Shown: in pieces, positions 1 to 7,704 of the stretch
Layout of the letters: each line of letters begins with the position of its first letter
Numbering within the stretch: position 1 is the first letter of the stretch
Assembly (NCBI GenBank): GCA_031255415.1
Contig: JAIRSO010000033.1
Coordinates: 1-38,984 of the forward strand
Source of the DNA: Oscillospiraceae bacterium
GTDB lineage: Bacteria; Bacillota; Clostridia; Christensenellales; Aristaeellaceae
Length of the DNA stretch: 38,984 bases
Reading direction: 5' to 3'
The notes under the pieces: model-generated
Database searches by the model: none
What the model was told of the DNA's origin: nothing
What the model saw: only the letters and a program-made list of their open reading frames with translations
Made by a program: the position numbers and the translations under genes

Positions 1-236
1 CCGCATATAAGACGGCCTTAAATCTATACAATTTCGAAGATCCATATATTTTTACACCTCGTCATTTTGATGTGGAGGTTAACTGAATATTGAATTGTGT
101 GTGAAGTGAAAGGGAGTTAATCGTCAGCCCGTGTTATACTATGTTGATGCGCATGTATGTGTGCTAACCAACTTAGTAGGAACGCAGATCCCCATAGGTG
201 GAGGATACCTCAAGCGACAGAGTGAGCGATACTCCT
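1..236. other. AT-rich non-coding edge of the window
   Basis: No convincing gene lies here. The stretch is visibly richer in A and T than the rest of the window, as expected for an intergenic region downstream of the leftward amidohydrolase operon. A TATACT box at 135-140 has no good -35 partner. A short plus-strand reading frame starting GTG at 131 has no ribosome site and runs into the 3' end of the amidohydrolase gene, so I do not call it. Confidence 0.5.
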
Positions 237-1082
237 TCACCCTTCCGCCAGTTGATACACCCGCCTCGCGTTGCTGTAGAACACCTCGTCCCAATGCCGA
301 CGCGGTATCAGTTCGCATATAAATGATATATACTCCGCTAGATTAACCAGCGGCCAATCCGTGCCGAACATGAACGCGTCGTAACGCTCGACATACGCGA
401 TCCAGGCGCGCAGTTGATCCATATATCCGCCGAGCCGCACGCGGTACTCGTCAAGATCGACCCGCCCGGATAACAATCCGGATAGATCAGCCGCGACATT
501 GTCATTCTTCTCGAGAACGGCGGCAGCGTCCATCAGCCACGGGTTCCCGAAATGGCACATCACAAACTGCACGCGCGGGAACCTCACCGCCGCTTCATCT
601 ATCAACAACGGATGGCAATACTTAAGCAGAGCGCGCGGCGAAGCCGTCACTCCCATGTGCACCGCTACGGGCTTGCCAAACCGTTCCGCCAGTTCGTAGT
701 AGGGTATATACGCCTCGTCCATCAGCGGCAGAGCGCAGTACCCCGCGTACAGCTTGATCCCCACGCACTGCGGCCCGGCTAACTGCGCCTCGCACGCCTC
801 CAGCGCCGCGGCGCTGTTCCCAGGCTCCAGCGCGTGCTGATGCACGCCGACGCAGAAACTAAGCGCGGGCGGATACTCGTGACGAGTCTTGTTAAGCTCG
901 CGGTTGCCCATCACCACGCCGCGTACTATCGCGTTATCAATGTACGCGCGCTCAAGATGCGCCGCAGTATTCTCATGCCCGGCGGCGCGCGCGATAGCGT
1001 CGAAGTGCGGGTTCTGCGGCTGGAAATGTAGGTGCGCGTCAATGATCCGATCCGGACGCTCCGTAGGTATATGCCCAGTCAT
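237..1082 (-). CDS. Amidohydrolase family (Amidohydro_2) metal-dependent hydrolase
   Basis: A 281-residue cytoplasmic TIM-barrel hydrolase of the Amidohydro_2 family, which includes sugar lactonases and ACMSD-type decarboxylases. The expected metal-site signatures are visible: DAHLHF (His17, His19), AVHMG (His142), MCHFG (His177) and FGTDWP (Asp242). There is no signal peptide. A GGGAGC ribosome site lies 8 bases before the ATG. It is the last gene of a three-gene leftward operon, and its ATG abuts the stop codon of the Eis-like gene with no gap, so translation is probably coupled. The substrate is unknown. Lactone hydrolysis in sugar-acid metabolism would fit the sugar genes elsewhere in the window, but that is inference. 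Confidence 0.8.
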   Translation of the reverse strand: MTGHIPTERPDRIIDAHLHFQPQNPHFDAIARAAGHENTAAHLERAYIDNAIVRGVVMGNRELNKTRHEYPPALSFCVGVHQHALEPGNSAAALEACEAQLAGPQCVGIKLYAGYCALPLMDEAYIPYYELAERFGKPVAVHMGVTASPRALLKYCHPLLIDEAAVRFPRVQFVMCHFGNPWLMDAAAVLEKNDNVAADLSGLLSGRVDLDEYRVRLGGYMDQLRAWIAYVERYDAFMFGTDWPLVNLAEYISFICELIPRRHWDEVFYSNARRVYQLAEG

Positions 1083-2231
1083 TCAGTATTGCTCCCATAT
1101 GAATACGCGCCGGGCGGGCAGCAGTCTGTCCATCGCGCGCGCGGTCTCTGGCGTGATCGGGCTTCCGGTCTCCATCAACGACGATCCGTCCGCCGATCCC
1201 ATCAACCAAGACGCGGCGGATCGTATGCTAAGCGCGCTAACGCGCGTCGAACCGTCCCCATCCGCGCGGGACGCGCGCAGCCTGCCGCCGCAAGCCTCGA
1301 ACCGCCACAACCCATTGTTATCCTCAATCTGTTCATCGATAATGTTCAGCGTAACGCAACCCTCGCCCGCGGGCAGTCCGTTTGCCAGCGCGCGCAGGTT
1401 CACCGCGCGGAACATACCCCACGGTTCCAGCTTAACGCTAGCGTGCCGATCCGGAAGCATCCTAAGCAGAGGATCGAACGCCGGAATCAGAATCCTAGCC
1501 TCAACGACCGTGGACGCGTGCTGAGCGATATACGATAGAAAATCCACCCTCGCGCTCGCGTCGCGGAACACCGCCTCATTGATGATCATCACGCCGGAAT
1601 CATCGCGCCGGAACCAGTATCCCGTCACAATCCCGCCTCGGCGCAGAGCAACGACCGACGCGCCGTCACGAACCATGTCGTCCACGCGATCCCGCGTATC
1701 TCCAGCGTCGCGCGTCAGCGACCCCGATATATCAGCGTGCGCCGCAGCGTAGCAGTCGGTCAGTTGATCTATATCGGGATCGCAGTCCCAACTCAACCGA
1801 TCCGACAGCGGCGCGGCTTTTAACCGATCCGGCGCGATCGATACGCGAACCGCGTCCCCGCACGCCGCGAACCCATACCGCTCATAGAACGAATACGCGG
1901 ACGGATACAACGCCGCAAGCGCCGCGCCTTCATCATACAGCGCGCGCAGAGCGTCGGTCAGCAGTCCGCGCATGATCCCCTTCGACCGATACCCAGGATC
2001 GGTCGCGACATGGGATATCACGCTGGACGGCAGATCAACGCCGCGGACGCGGATCCTCGCGCGCGAATCGACAGCCTGCGCGATTATCCCGCCGCGCTCG
2101 TCCAACAACGCGAACACGCGCGAGGCGCGCCGATCATAATACCAGCGCGTGAACTCCTCGCTGTTGTCGCGGAAGCAGTATTGCGTAAGCCGCCGCGAAT
2201 CGTCCCAGCGGCTTTTGTCCAGTATGATCAT
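1083..2231 (-). CDS. Eis-like GNAT family N-acetyltransferase
   Basis: A 382-residue protein of the Eis type: an N-terminal GNAT domain, a second GNAT-like domain and a C-terminal SCP2-like domain. The acetyl-CoA pyrophosphate loop is recognisable at about residues 65-85 (VATDPGYRSKGIMRGLL, the R-x-x-G/A pattern), followed by SFYERYGF, typical of this family. Length is normal for Eis proteins (about 380-410). Known Eis enzymes acetylate amines such as aminoglycosides or lysines; the substrate here cannot be read. Its ATG overlaps the DUF2156 stop codon (ATGA, 2228-2231) and lacks its own ribosome site, which indicates translational coupling. DUF2156 proteins are also GNAT-fold, so this operon pairs two acyltransferase-like proteins. 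Confidence 0.8.
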   Translation of the reverse strand: MIILDKSRWDDSRRLTQYCFRDNSEEFTRWYYDRRASRVFALLDERGGIIAQAVDSRARIRVRGVDLPSSVISHVATDPGYRSKGIMRGLLTDALRALYDEGAALAALYPSAYSFYERYGFAACGDAVRVSIAPDRLKAAPLSDRLSWDCDPDIDQLTDCYAAAHADISGSLTRDAGDTRDRVDDMVRDGASVVALRRGGIVTGYWFRRDDSGVMIINEAVFRDASARVDFLSYIAQHASTVVEARILIPAFDPLLRMLPDRHASVKLEPWGMFRAVNLRALANGLPAGEGCVTLNIIDEQIEDNNGLWRFEACGGRLRASRADGDGSTRVSALSIRSAASWLMGSADGSSLMETGSPITPETARAMDRLLPARRVFIWEQY

Positions 2232-3211
2232 GCCGGAGCCAGAGTAGCGCCGTACTTATCGATCATCCGCGCCGGATGATAAGACCGCTTCGCCTTGCGC
2301 AGACCCTCTATGCCCATATCCTCCTCGCGGTTAACCCACGTTATGTCCGGGAACTCGTTTTGCAGGAACATCTGATTGATCGTCGCGAACAGCCCGGGTA
2401 TGCCGGGGCTTGCCTTCTCCACGTGTATCAACGCCATGTCCGCCGTGATCCTCTCGCCCAGCGTGAACGCCTCGACCACCCCGTCTACGCGGATCATCCC
2501 GCCTTCCAGGCCTAGCATATCCGCATACCGCAGCGCGCGCTCGACGGAGCCGCGCTCGGCGCATAATTCGAGCGTTTCGCCTTTCTCGCCCAGCCATCGA
2601 TCGTAAGCGTCCATACACTCGCTCAAGCGCGACGGATGGTACCGCTCGTACTCGAACCGCTCCCCGTATACCGCGAGGAATTTGTTAACGTGGTTGCGCT
2701 TGGCGTGAAGGGGCTTGCCAGACAAGGTTATCAGCGAACGCGCGTCGTACACATAGTCGTCGTGGTGCGGCTCGCGCGCGTATACGAACCTGCCCGGGCT
2801 GCACGCGTCCATGCGCCTGACATACCACTCCGGCAGAGAGCACATGCGGAACGTCTCGCCCCGGCTTTGCATCGACTCGACAGCCAATTCCAAACCCTCG
2901 CACAAGCGGTCGGGCTGGGCAAAGACCATCATCATACAGGGCGCGCAGTCCGGCTGCGGCGCGGCTGAAGGATCAACGCCCCTAAAGCGCGTGCGCAGCA
3001 GCAACGCGTCGCCAGCCACCGCCCATTCTATCCGCTCGGCGGGGCTCCATAGGAACATGTTGGAAAATTGGCACTCGCTGCCTTCGTTCTCGGGGAAGCG
3101 GCGCAGATACTGCGCCAGCAGCGGTTTATCCTCAATGGTTACGGGCGCGAACGCTATACCGTGCCGCGCGGTTATTGGGGCGCATATCGTACCGCAGCAG
3201 TCCGATCCCAT
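2228..3211 (-). CDS. DUF2156 (phosphatidylglycerol lysyltransferase C-domain-like) protein
   Basis: A 327-residue soluble protein matching DUF2156, the GNAT-like fold that forms the catalytic half of MprF lysyl-phosphatidylglycerol synthases, here without the MprF membrane region. Visible family features include an N-terminal FAPVTIEDKPLL segment, the central SGKPLHAKRNHVNKF stretch, and the C-terminal INQMFLQ...WVNREEDMGIEGLRKAKRSYHP block that is highly typical. It is the first gene of the three-gene operon. The start is uncertain: the ATG at 3211 is used here, with a GAGGT site about 13 bases upstream, slightly far. The exact function of stand-alone DUF2156 proteins is not established; an aminoacyl- or acyl-transfer role is inference. 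Confidence 0.75.
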   Translation of the reverse strand: MGSDCCGTICAPITARHGIAFAPVTIEDKPLLAQYLRRFPENEGSECQFSNMFLWSPAERIEWAVAGDALLLRTRFRGVDPSAAPQPDCAPCMMMVFAQPDRLCEGLELAVESMQSRGETFRMCSLPEWYVRRMDACSPGRFVYAREPHHDDYVYDARSLITLSGKPLHAKRNHVNKFLAVYGERFEYERYHPSRLSECMDAYDRWLGEKGETLELCAERGSVERALRYADMLGLEGGMIRVDGVVEAFTLGERITADMALIHVEKASPGIPGLFATINQMFLQNEFPDITWVNREEDMGIEGLRKAKRSYHPARMIDKYGATLAPA

Positions 3212-3289
3212 GCGAATTCTACCGACCTCGACTTTCAGGGGAATACTCTATCATCCAGTATACGCGGCTTGCTCCCATTATTGCCGCGC

Positions 3290-4585
3290 TTATGTTCCAA
3301 AGAACGATATATCTTCGTCTTCTCCCACGGGATTCTCCTCCGGCGGGGCGGGTTGGCCTGGTTGCGCGCCGGTCTGCGGCGCGTTAACCTTCGTGCCCTC
3401 GTCCACGCTGGGGAGCCGCTCCGGCGACTGGAACAGCATCTGTCCGGAAGCGGGATCCATCACGCGGACAATCGTGGGCAGCGTCACGCCGTAATGATCC
3501 AGATACGTCATCACCGTATACCCGAACATCAGCACCGCGCCGCTCGTCGTCGGGGATATATTCGTCCAGCTAATCCCTTCGTTGGCTATGCTGAACGGGA
3601 ACAGCGGGGTTTTGTTCTGCAATCGCGACGTGACGGACCACACCTGCCCGTCGTCCCATAGGTAAAGCGTATCGTCCGCGCCGCCCATCAGCACGCTGGC
3701 CTGTCCTTGCGAGGTCAGCGCCAGGCTGTCCGGAGGCGATCCGTCCAGCGGTACGCGGACTATCGCGTTATGCTCGGCGTCGTAGGGATACAGCGCGTCG
3801 CCGAACCGATTGTTGTTAAGCGACATGCTCGTCACCTGTTCGCCTATGCGCAGGCCTTTGGTCTTGCCCATCTGCACGGTATACACCTTGGTGGAGTCGC
3901 CCTTGGGGGTGTAGACCAGATACCCGCCGTACAGATACCCATCGCCGATGTTGGGCGATGGCGGGGTCATGTTGACCGCCTTCGCGCCCGGCTTGTTGAT
4001 CTCATAGGCGACGACCGAACCGTCTCGGATATCCTTGCCCAGGAAGTACACCTTATCCTTCTCGGCGATCATGCTGTCGTAGATGTTCTTGCTGGTCATG
4101 GTCTTGAGCTTGGTGGACGTGTTCTTCGTGAAGTTATAGCGGTACAGCGTTAGCTGATCCTCGTAGGAGCTATAGAACACCGTGTCCTGCGTCTCGTAGT
4201 ATATCTCCTTGACCCTGTCCAGCAGCATCGCGGGCTTGCCTGTCTTTAGGTCCAGGCTTGCCAGCAGCTGCCCCTCGTTGGAACTGATCGCCGTGAAGCA
4301 GACCTTGTTCGCGTCCGCGTACAGGAGCCGGACGGGTTTCACGTCCGTGAGCGTGGCGATAGGCCCGCGCTCCAGCGAGCTTACCGCGAACAGTCCCCAC
4401 GCGCTGTCGTCCACGGGGGCGAAGAAATACGTCTCGGAGCCGTGCACGGCGGCCAGTCCTCCGGCTAGCTGCATCTGCGCGTTGGTAAGCGCGAACGCGC
4501 CGCCCGCGGGAGCCAAGGCCGCCGCCAACAGCACAACCAGCGCGCACGCGCGCCTGAAACGGCTTGATCGGTTCAAACGACTCAT
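3290..4585 (-). CDS. Exported beta-propeller-like protein (DUF5050-like)
   Basis: A 431-residue exported protein. Residues 1-33 form a signal peptide: basic start MSRLNRSSRFRR, hydrophobic ALVVLLAAALAPAGG, and a FALT cleavage region without a lipobox Cys. The body has repeated short strands (YFFAPVD, VCFTAISS, VFYSSYE, VYFLGKD, LVYTPKG, LYLWDDG) like the DUF5050 or YncE-type beta-propellers common in clostridia. The C-terminus is Pro/Glu-rich and acidic. I chose the ATG at 4585 because GGGAGGTAAGG sits just upstream and a TTGCAT/TATAAT promoter is at 4640-4668; the longer frame starting at 4630 would begin at about the transcription start. Function is unknown. Separate from yebC, which has its own promoter. 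Confidence 0.7.
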   Translation of the reverse strand: MSRLNRSSRFRRACALVVLLAAALAPAGGAFALTNAQMQLAGGLAAVHGSETYFFAPVDDSAWGLFAVSSLERGPIATLTDVKPVRLLYADANKVCFTAISSNEGQLLASLDLKTGKPAMLLDRVKEIYYETQDTVFYSSYEDQLTLYRYNFTKNTSTKLKTMTSKNIYDSMIAEKDKVYFLGKDIRDGSVVAYEINKPGAKAVNMTPPSPNIGDGYLYGGYLVYTPKGDSTKVYTVQMGKTKGLRIGEQVTSMSLNNNRFGDALYPYDAEHNAIVRVPLDGSPPDSLALTSQGQASVLMGGADDTLYLWDDGQVWSVTSRLQNKTPLFPFSIANEGISWTNISPTTSGAVLMFGYTVMTYLDHYGVTLPTIVRVMDPASGQMLFQSPERLPSVDEGTKVNAPQTGAQPGQPAPPEENPVGEDEDISFFGT

Positions 4586-4639
4586 ATCCAGCCTTACCTC
4601 CCTGACGGTTGTAATCCGGTCAAATGCCACGCTGTTGGT

Positions 4640-4668
4640 ATTATAGCGGAAACGTCAACGAAATGCAA
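4640..4668 (-). promoter_or_regulatory. Promoter of the exported propeller-like gene
   Basis: Reading leftward, TTGCAT (4663-4668) and TATAAT (4640-4645) are separated by exactly 17 bases, a good sigma-A-type promoter. The predicted transcript starts near 4633 and gives a leader of about 48 bases to the ATG at 4585. Confidence 0.65.
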
Positions 4669-4683
4669 CATATTTTTAATAAA

Positions 4684-4708
4684 TACCCCGCGCCCGCGCA
4701 AAACGGGG
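4684..4708 (-). terminator. Weak candidate terminator after yebC
   Basis: CCCCG (4686-4690) can pair with CGGGG (4704-4708); on the minus strand the stem is followed by TATTTATTAAAAAT. The stem is only 5 base pairs and the T-run is interrupted, so this is a weak call. Confidence 0.3.
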
Positions 4709-4778
4709 CGGAGTATGGCTTCCGCGCGGCGCTCGGGCTGCGCGAACGTCTCGGCTACGGGTGATGATGAACGCGCCG

Positions 4779-5528
4779 TCATTCGTCCTCGTCCGGTTCG
4801 TCCGGCGTCTCGGCGTTATGGTATACGTTCATAACGTCGTCCATATCCTCCAGCATGTCTATCAGTTTGCGCACGGACGCTACCGTATCGGGATCATCTA
4901 CCGCGATCCAGTTCTGCGGAACGCGCGTGATCTCCGCTGACAGGAACGGCATGCCCCGACCCTCCAGTGCCGTCCTGACGGATGAGAAATCCGCTGGATC
5001 GGCGGTAATCTCGAACGCGTCGTCCGACGCTTCGAAGTCGTCCGCGCCGGACTCCATCGCGATCATCATCATATCGTCTTCGTCCATGCCGGGCGCGCGT
5101 TCTATGACCAGCAATCCCTTGCGGTCGAACATGTACCCGACGGAGTTGGTCGTGCCCAGCGAGCCGCCGCATTTGTCGAATATATGGCGTATGTCGGACG
5201 CGGTGCGGTTGCGGTTGTCGGTTACGGTCTCGACTATGACCGCGACCCCGCCCGGCGCGTATCCCTCATAAATGATCTCCTCATAGCTGACGGTGCCCAG
5301 TTCGCCAGCCGCCTTCTTGATGGAACGGGTGACGTTGTCGCCCGGCATGTTGTTGGCCTTAGCCTTGGCGATAACGTCGAACAGCTTGCTGTTGAGCGCG
5401 GGATCGCTGCCGCCCTCGCGCACGGCTATAGCTATCTCGCGCCCGATCTTCGTGAAGATCTTGCCTCGCGCGGCGTCCGCCTTGCCCTTCTTATGCTTGA
5501 TGTTCGCCCACTTCGAATGCCCCGACAT
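4779..5528 (-). CDS. yebC: YebC/PmpR-family protein (translation/transcription factor)
   Basis: A 249-residue cytoplasmic protein with the invariant YebC start MSGHSKWANIKHKKGKADA, the GGSDPALNSKL and NNMPGDNVTRSIKKA blocks, and the YEGYAPGGVAVIVE and GGSLGTTNSVGYMF motifs in the middle. YebC-family members act as transcriptional regulators or, for the YebC/TACO1 group, help ribosomes through proline-rich stretches; the sequence alone does not choose. The start at 5528 is fixed by the conserved N-terminus and by GGGAGGATATC upstream; the open frame extends about 116 codons further upstream without homology. The C-terminal tail is acidic (ETPDEPDEDE). Transcribed divergently from yicI. Confidence 0.95.
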   Translation of the reverse strand: MSGHSKWANIKHKKGKADAARGKIFTKIGREIAIAVREGGSDPALNSKLFDVIAKAKANNMPGDNVTRSIKKAAGELGTVSYEEIIYEGYAPGGVAVIVETVTDNRNRTASDIRHIFDKCGGSLGTTNSVGYMFDRKGLLVIERAPGMDEDDMMMIAMESGADDFEASDDAFEITADPADFSSVRTALEGRGMPFLSAEITRVPQNWIAVDDPDTVASVRKLIDMLEDMDDVMNVYHNAETPDEPDEDE

Positions 5529-5567
5529 GGATGATATCCTCCCTCGTATGTCAACTCCTCCGATTAT

Positions 5568-5596
5568 ATCGTAACCGCGCGCCGCCGAATTGTCAA
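5568..5596 (-). promoter_or_regulatory. Promoter of yebC, sharing its -35 with the yicI promoter
   Basis: On the minus strand TTGACA occupies 5591-5596 and TACGAT 5568-5573, spaced 17 bases. A perfect TATAAT (5563-5568) lies slightly further down at an unfavourable 22-base spacing. The -35 hexamer overlaps that of the opposing yicI promoter by five bases. Confidence 0.55.
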
Positions 5597-5618
5597 GCCG
5601 CGCGCGTTGTGTTATCAT
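5590..5618 (+). promoter_or_regulatory. Promoter of the yicI-lepA operon
   Basis: TTGTCA (5590-5595) and TATCAT (5613-5618) are separated by 17 bases. The predicted start of transcription (about 5625) falls inside a CGATA-T-TATCG palindrome at 5622-5632, which could be an operator. The operator idea is inference. Confidence 0.6.
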
Positions 5619-5663
5619 TAACGATATTATCGCGCCGATACTAACGCGCGGGGGGAGCCTGAC

Positions 5664-7682
5664 ATGAAGTTCACCGATGGATTCTGGGTGACAAAACCGG
5701 GGATCACACTGCACAGCGCGGCGCAGACGCTGGACTATACCATCGCGGAGGATATGGTGACGCTGTACTGCCCTACGCGGCGTATTAACCATCGCGGCAT
5801 GACGCTGGACGGACCCGCGCTGACGCTGGCGTTCGCCTCGCCCGCGCCGGACATACTCTCTGTTAACATAACGCACTTTAAGGGCGGGGCCGGCAAAGCC
5901 CCCGTCTTCGACCTTAACCCGGAGCCTGCGGCGCTTACCGTCTCCGACTCCGACGACTCGATAACGATCGCGTCGGGGAAACTATCCGCCGTCGTCGTCA
6001 AGGATACGTTCCGGCTGGATTATTATTATGACGGCGTTAGGCTGACCGGGCTGGGCAGCCGCCATCTCTCTTACGCCCAGACCCCGGACGGGCCGCATAT
6101 CCGCGTCAAGCTGGACGTGGACGTTGGCGAGAAACTCTACGGGCTGGGCGAACGCTTCACGCCGTTCGTGAAGAACGGGCAGAGCGTGGACATGTGGAAC
6201 GAGGACGGCGGCACCGCGTCCGAGTTGGCGTATAAGAACATCCCCTTTTATGCTACGAGCAAGGGTTACGGCGTGTTCGTCAACAGCCCGGGGCGCGTGT
6301 CATACGAGCTATGCAGCGAGGCAGTCGCGAGCGCGCAGTTCAGCCTGCCCGGCGAGTCGATGGAGTTTATGATCGTGGGCGGTCCGACCGTCAAGGACGC
6401 GGTCTCTAGGTTCGCGCGGTTCACGGGCAGACCCGCCATGCCGCCCGCCTGGTCGTTCGGATTGTGGCTGACGACCTCGTTCACGACCGATTATAATGAG
6501 GAAACGATCAACTCGTTCGTGGACGGCATGATCGAGCGCGGCATACCGCTGAGCGTGTTCCACTTTGACTGCTTCTGGATGCGGGAATGGGAATGGTGCA
6601 ATTTCCTGTGGGATAAACGCATGTTCCCCGATCCGCAGGGCATGCTCCGCGGACTGCGCGCGAAGGGGCTGAAGATCTGCGTATGGATCAATCCATACAT
6701 CGGGCAGAAGTCGCCGCTGTTCGACGAGGGCATGCGCCAAGGCTTCCTGCTCAAACGTCCGGACGGGGGCGTTTGGCAGTGGGATCGCTGGCAGCCGGGC
6801 ATGGCGCTGGTCGATTTCACCAACCCGGACGCCGCCGCGTGGTATCAGTCCAAGCTCAAAGCATTGATGGACATGGGCGTGGACTGCTTCAAGACGGACT
6901 TTGGCGAACGTATCCCGACCGACTGCGTATACTTCGACGGCAGCGACCCTGTATTGATGCACAACTATTATACATCATTGTACAACAAGACGGTGTTCGA
7001 GCTGCTCGAGCGCGAACGCGGCGAGGGCGAAGCGTGCGTGTTCGCGCGCAGCGCCACGGTGGGCGGACAGCGTTATCCCGTTCACTGGGGCGGAGACAGC
7101 ACTTCCAACTATCCGTCTATGGCGGAGTCTCTGCGGGCGGGATTGTCGCTGTCGATGTGCGGCTTCGCGTTCTGGAGCCACGATATATCCGGGTTCGAGG
7201 ACACGGCTTCCCCGGACGTATATAAACGCTGGGCTGCGTTCGGCCTGCTCAGCACGCACTCACGGCTGCATGGCTCAAGCTCGTACCGCGTGCCGTGGCT
7301 GTTCGGCGAAGAGGCCGTCGATGTGGTGCGATTCTTCACGAGGCTGAAGCTCCGGCTCATGCCGTACCTGCTCGCGAAGGCCGCCGAGGCTCACGAGACG
7401 GGCGTGCCCGTCATGCGCGCGATGGCGATGGAGTTCCCGGACGATCCCGCGTGCGCCGATCTGGATCTGCAGTACATGCTAGGCGACGGGCTGTTAGTCG
7501 CGCCGGTGTTCCGCGCGGACGGAACGGTATCGTATTATCTGCCCGCCGGAGGCTGGACGCGGCTGCTTACCGGCGAAAAGGTTCAGGGCGGAGCGTGGCG
7601 GACGGAGACTCACGGCTACATGAGCCTGCCGCTGTTCGCGCGCGAGAGCGCGATCGTCCAGACCGACGACTCCTATATTTAA
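5664..7682 (+). CDS. yicI: GH31 alpha-xylosidase (YicI-like)
   Basis: A 672-residue glycoside hydrolase family 31 enzyme that removes terminal alpha-1,6-xylose from xyloglucan-type oligosaccharides such as isoprimeverose. It has the YicI N-terminal beta-sandwich, the GLGERFTPFVKNGQ loop, and the (beta/alpha)8 barrel. The nucleophile is Asp412 in CFKTDFGERIPTD and the acid/base is Asp478 in VHWGGDSTSNY; both sit 4 residues before the YicI equivalents (416 and 482), and the YFDGSDPVLMHNYY segment is close to YicI. Length is slightly less than YicI. No signal peptide, so it acts on imported sugars. A GGGGGAG site precedes the ATG. First gene of a plus-strand operon. The main alternative is a related alpha-glucosidase, but the active-site loops favour alpha-xylosidase. 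Confidence 0.9.
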   Translation: MKFTDGFWVTKPGITLHSAAQTLDYTIAEDMVTLYCPTRRINHRGMTLDGPALTLAFASPAPDILSVNITHFKGGAGKAPVFDLNPEPAALTVSDSDDSITIASGKLSAVVVKDTFRLDYYYDGVRLTGLGSRHLSYAQTPDGPHIRVKLDVDVGEKLYGLGERFTPFVKNGQSVDMWNEDGGTASELAYKNIPFYATSKGYGVFVNSPGRVSYELCSEAVASAQFSLPGESMEFMIVGGPTVKDAVSRFARFTGRPAMPPAWSFGLWLTTSFTTDYNEETINSFVDGMIERGIPLSVFHFDCFWMREWEWCNFLWDKRMFPDPQGMLRGLRAKGLKICVWINPYIGQKSPLFDEGMRQGFLLKRPDGGVWQWDRWQPGMALVDFTNPDAAAWYQSKLKALMDMGVDCFKTDFGERIPTDCVYFDGSDPVLMHNYYTSLYNKTVFELLERERGEGEACVFARSATVGGQRYPVHWGGDSTSNYPSMAESLRAGLSLSMCGFAFWSHDISGFEDTASPDVYKRWAAFGLLSTHSRLHGSSSYRVPWLFGEEAVDVVRFFTRLKLRLMPYLLAKAAEAHETGVPVMRAMAMEFPDDPACADLDLQYMLGDGLLVAPVFRADGTVSYYLPAGGWTRLLTGEKVQGGAWRTETHGYMSLPLFARESAIVQTDDSYI

Positions 7683-7704
7683 CGATGAAAGCGAGGCTGT
7701 GCCC

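Noticed and set aside
131-322. Plus-strand GTG frame of 63 codons at the window edge.
   Set aside because: No ribosome site, and it runs antisense into the amidohydrolase coding region.
2811-3494. Plus-strand frame of 227 codons spanning the DUF2156 start and the end of the propeller gene.
   Set aside because: Antisense to two supported genes; no ribosome site or recognisable domain.
4594-4782. Minus-strand 62-codon frame overlapping the yebC stop codon (ATGA).
   Set aside because: It crosses a good promoter for the next gene, ends in that gene's ribosome site, and its sequence resembles no protein I know.
5529-5876. Upstream extension of the yebC frame by about 116 codons.
   Set aside because: The invariant YebC N-terminus and a strong ribosome site fix the start at 5528; the extension crosses both divergent promoters.
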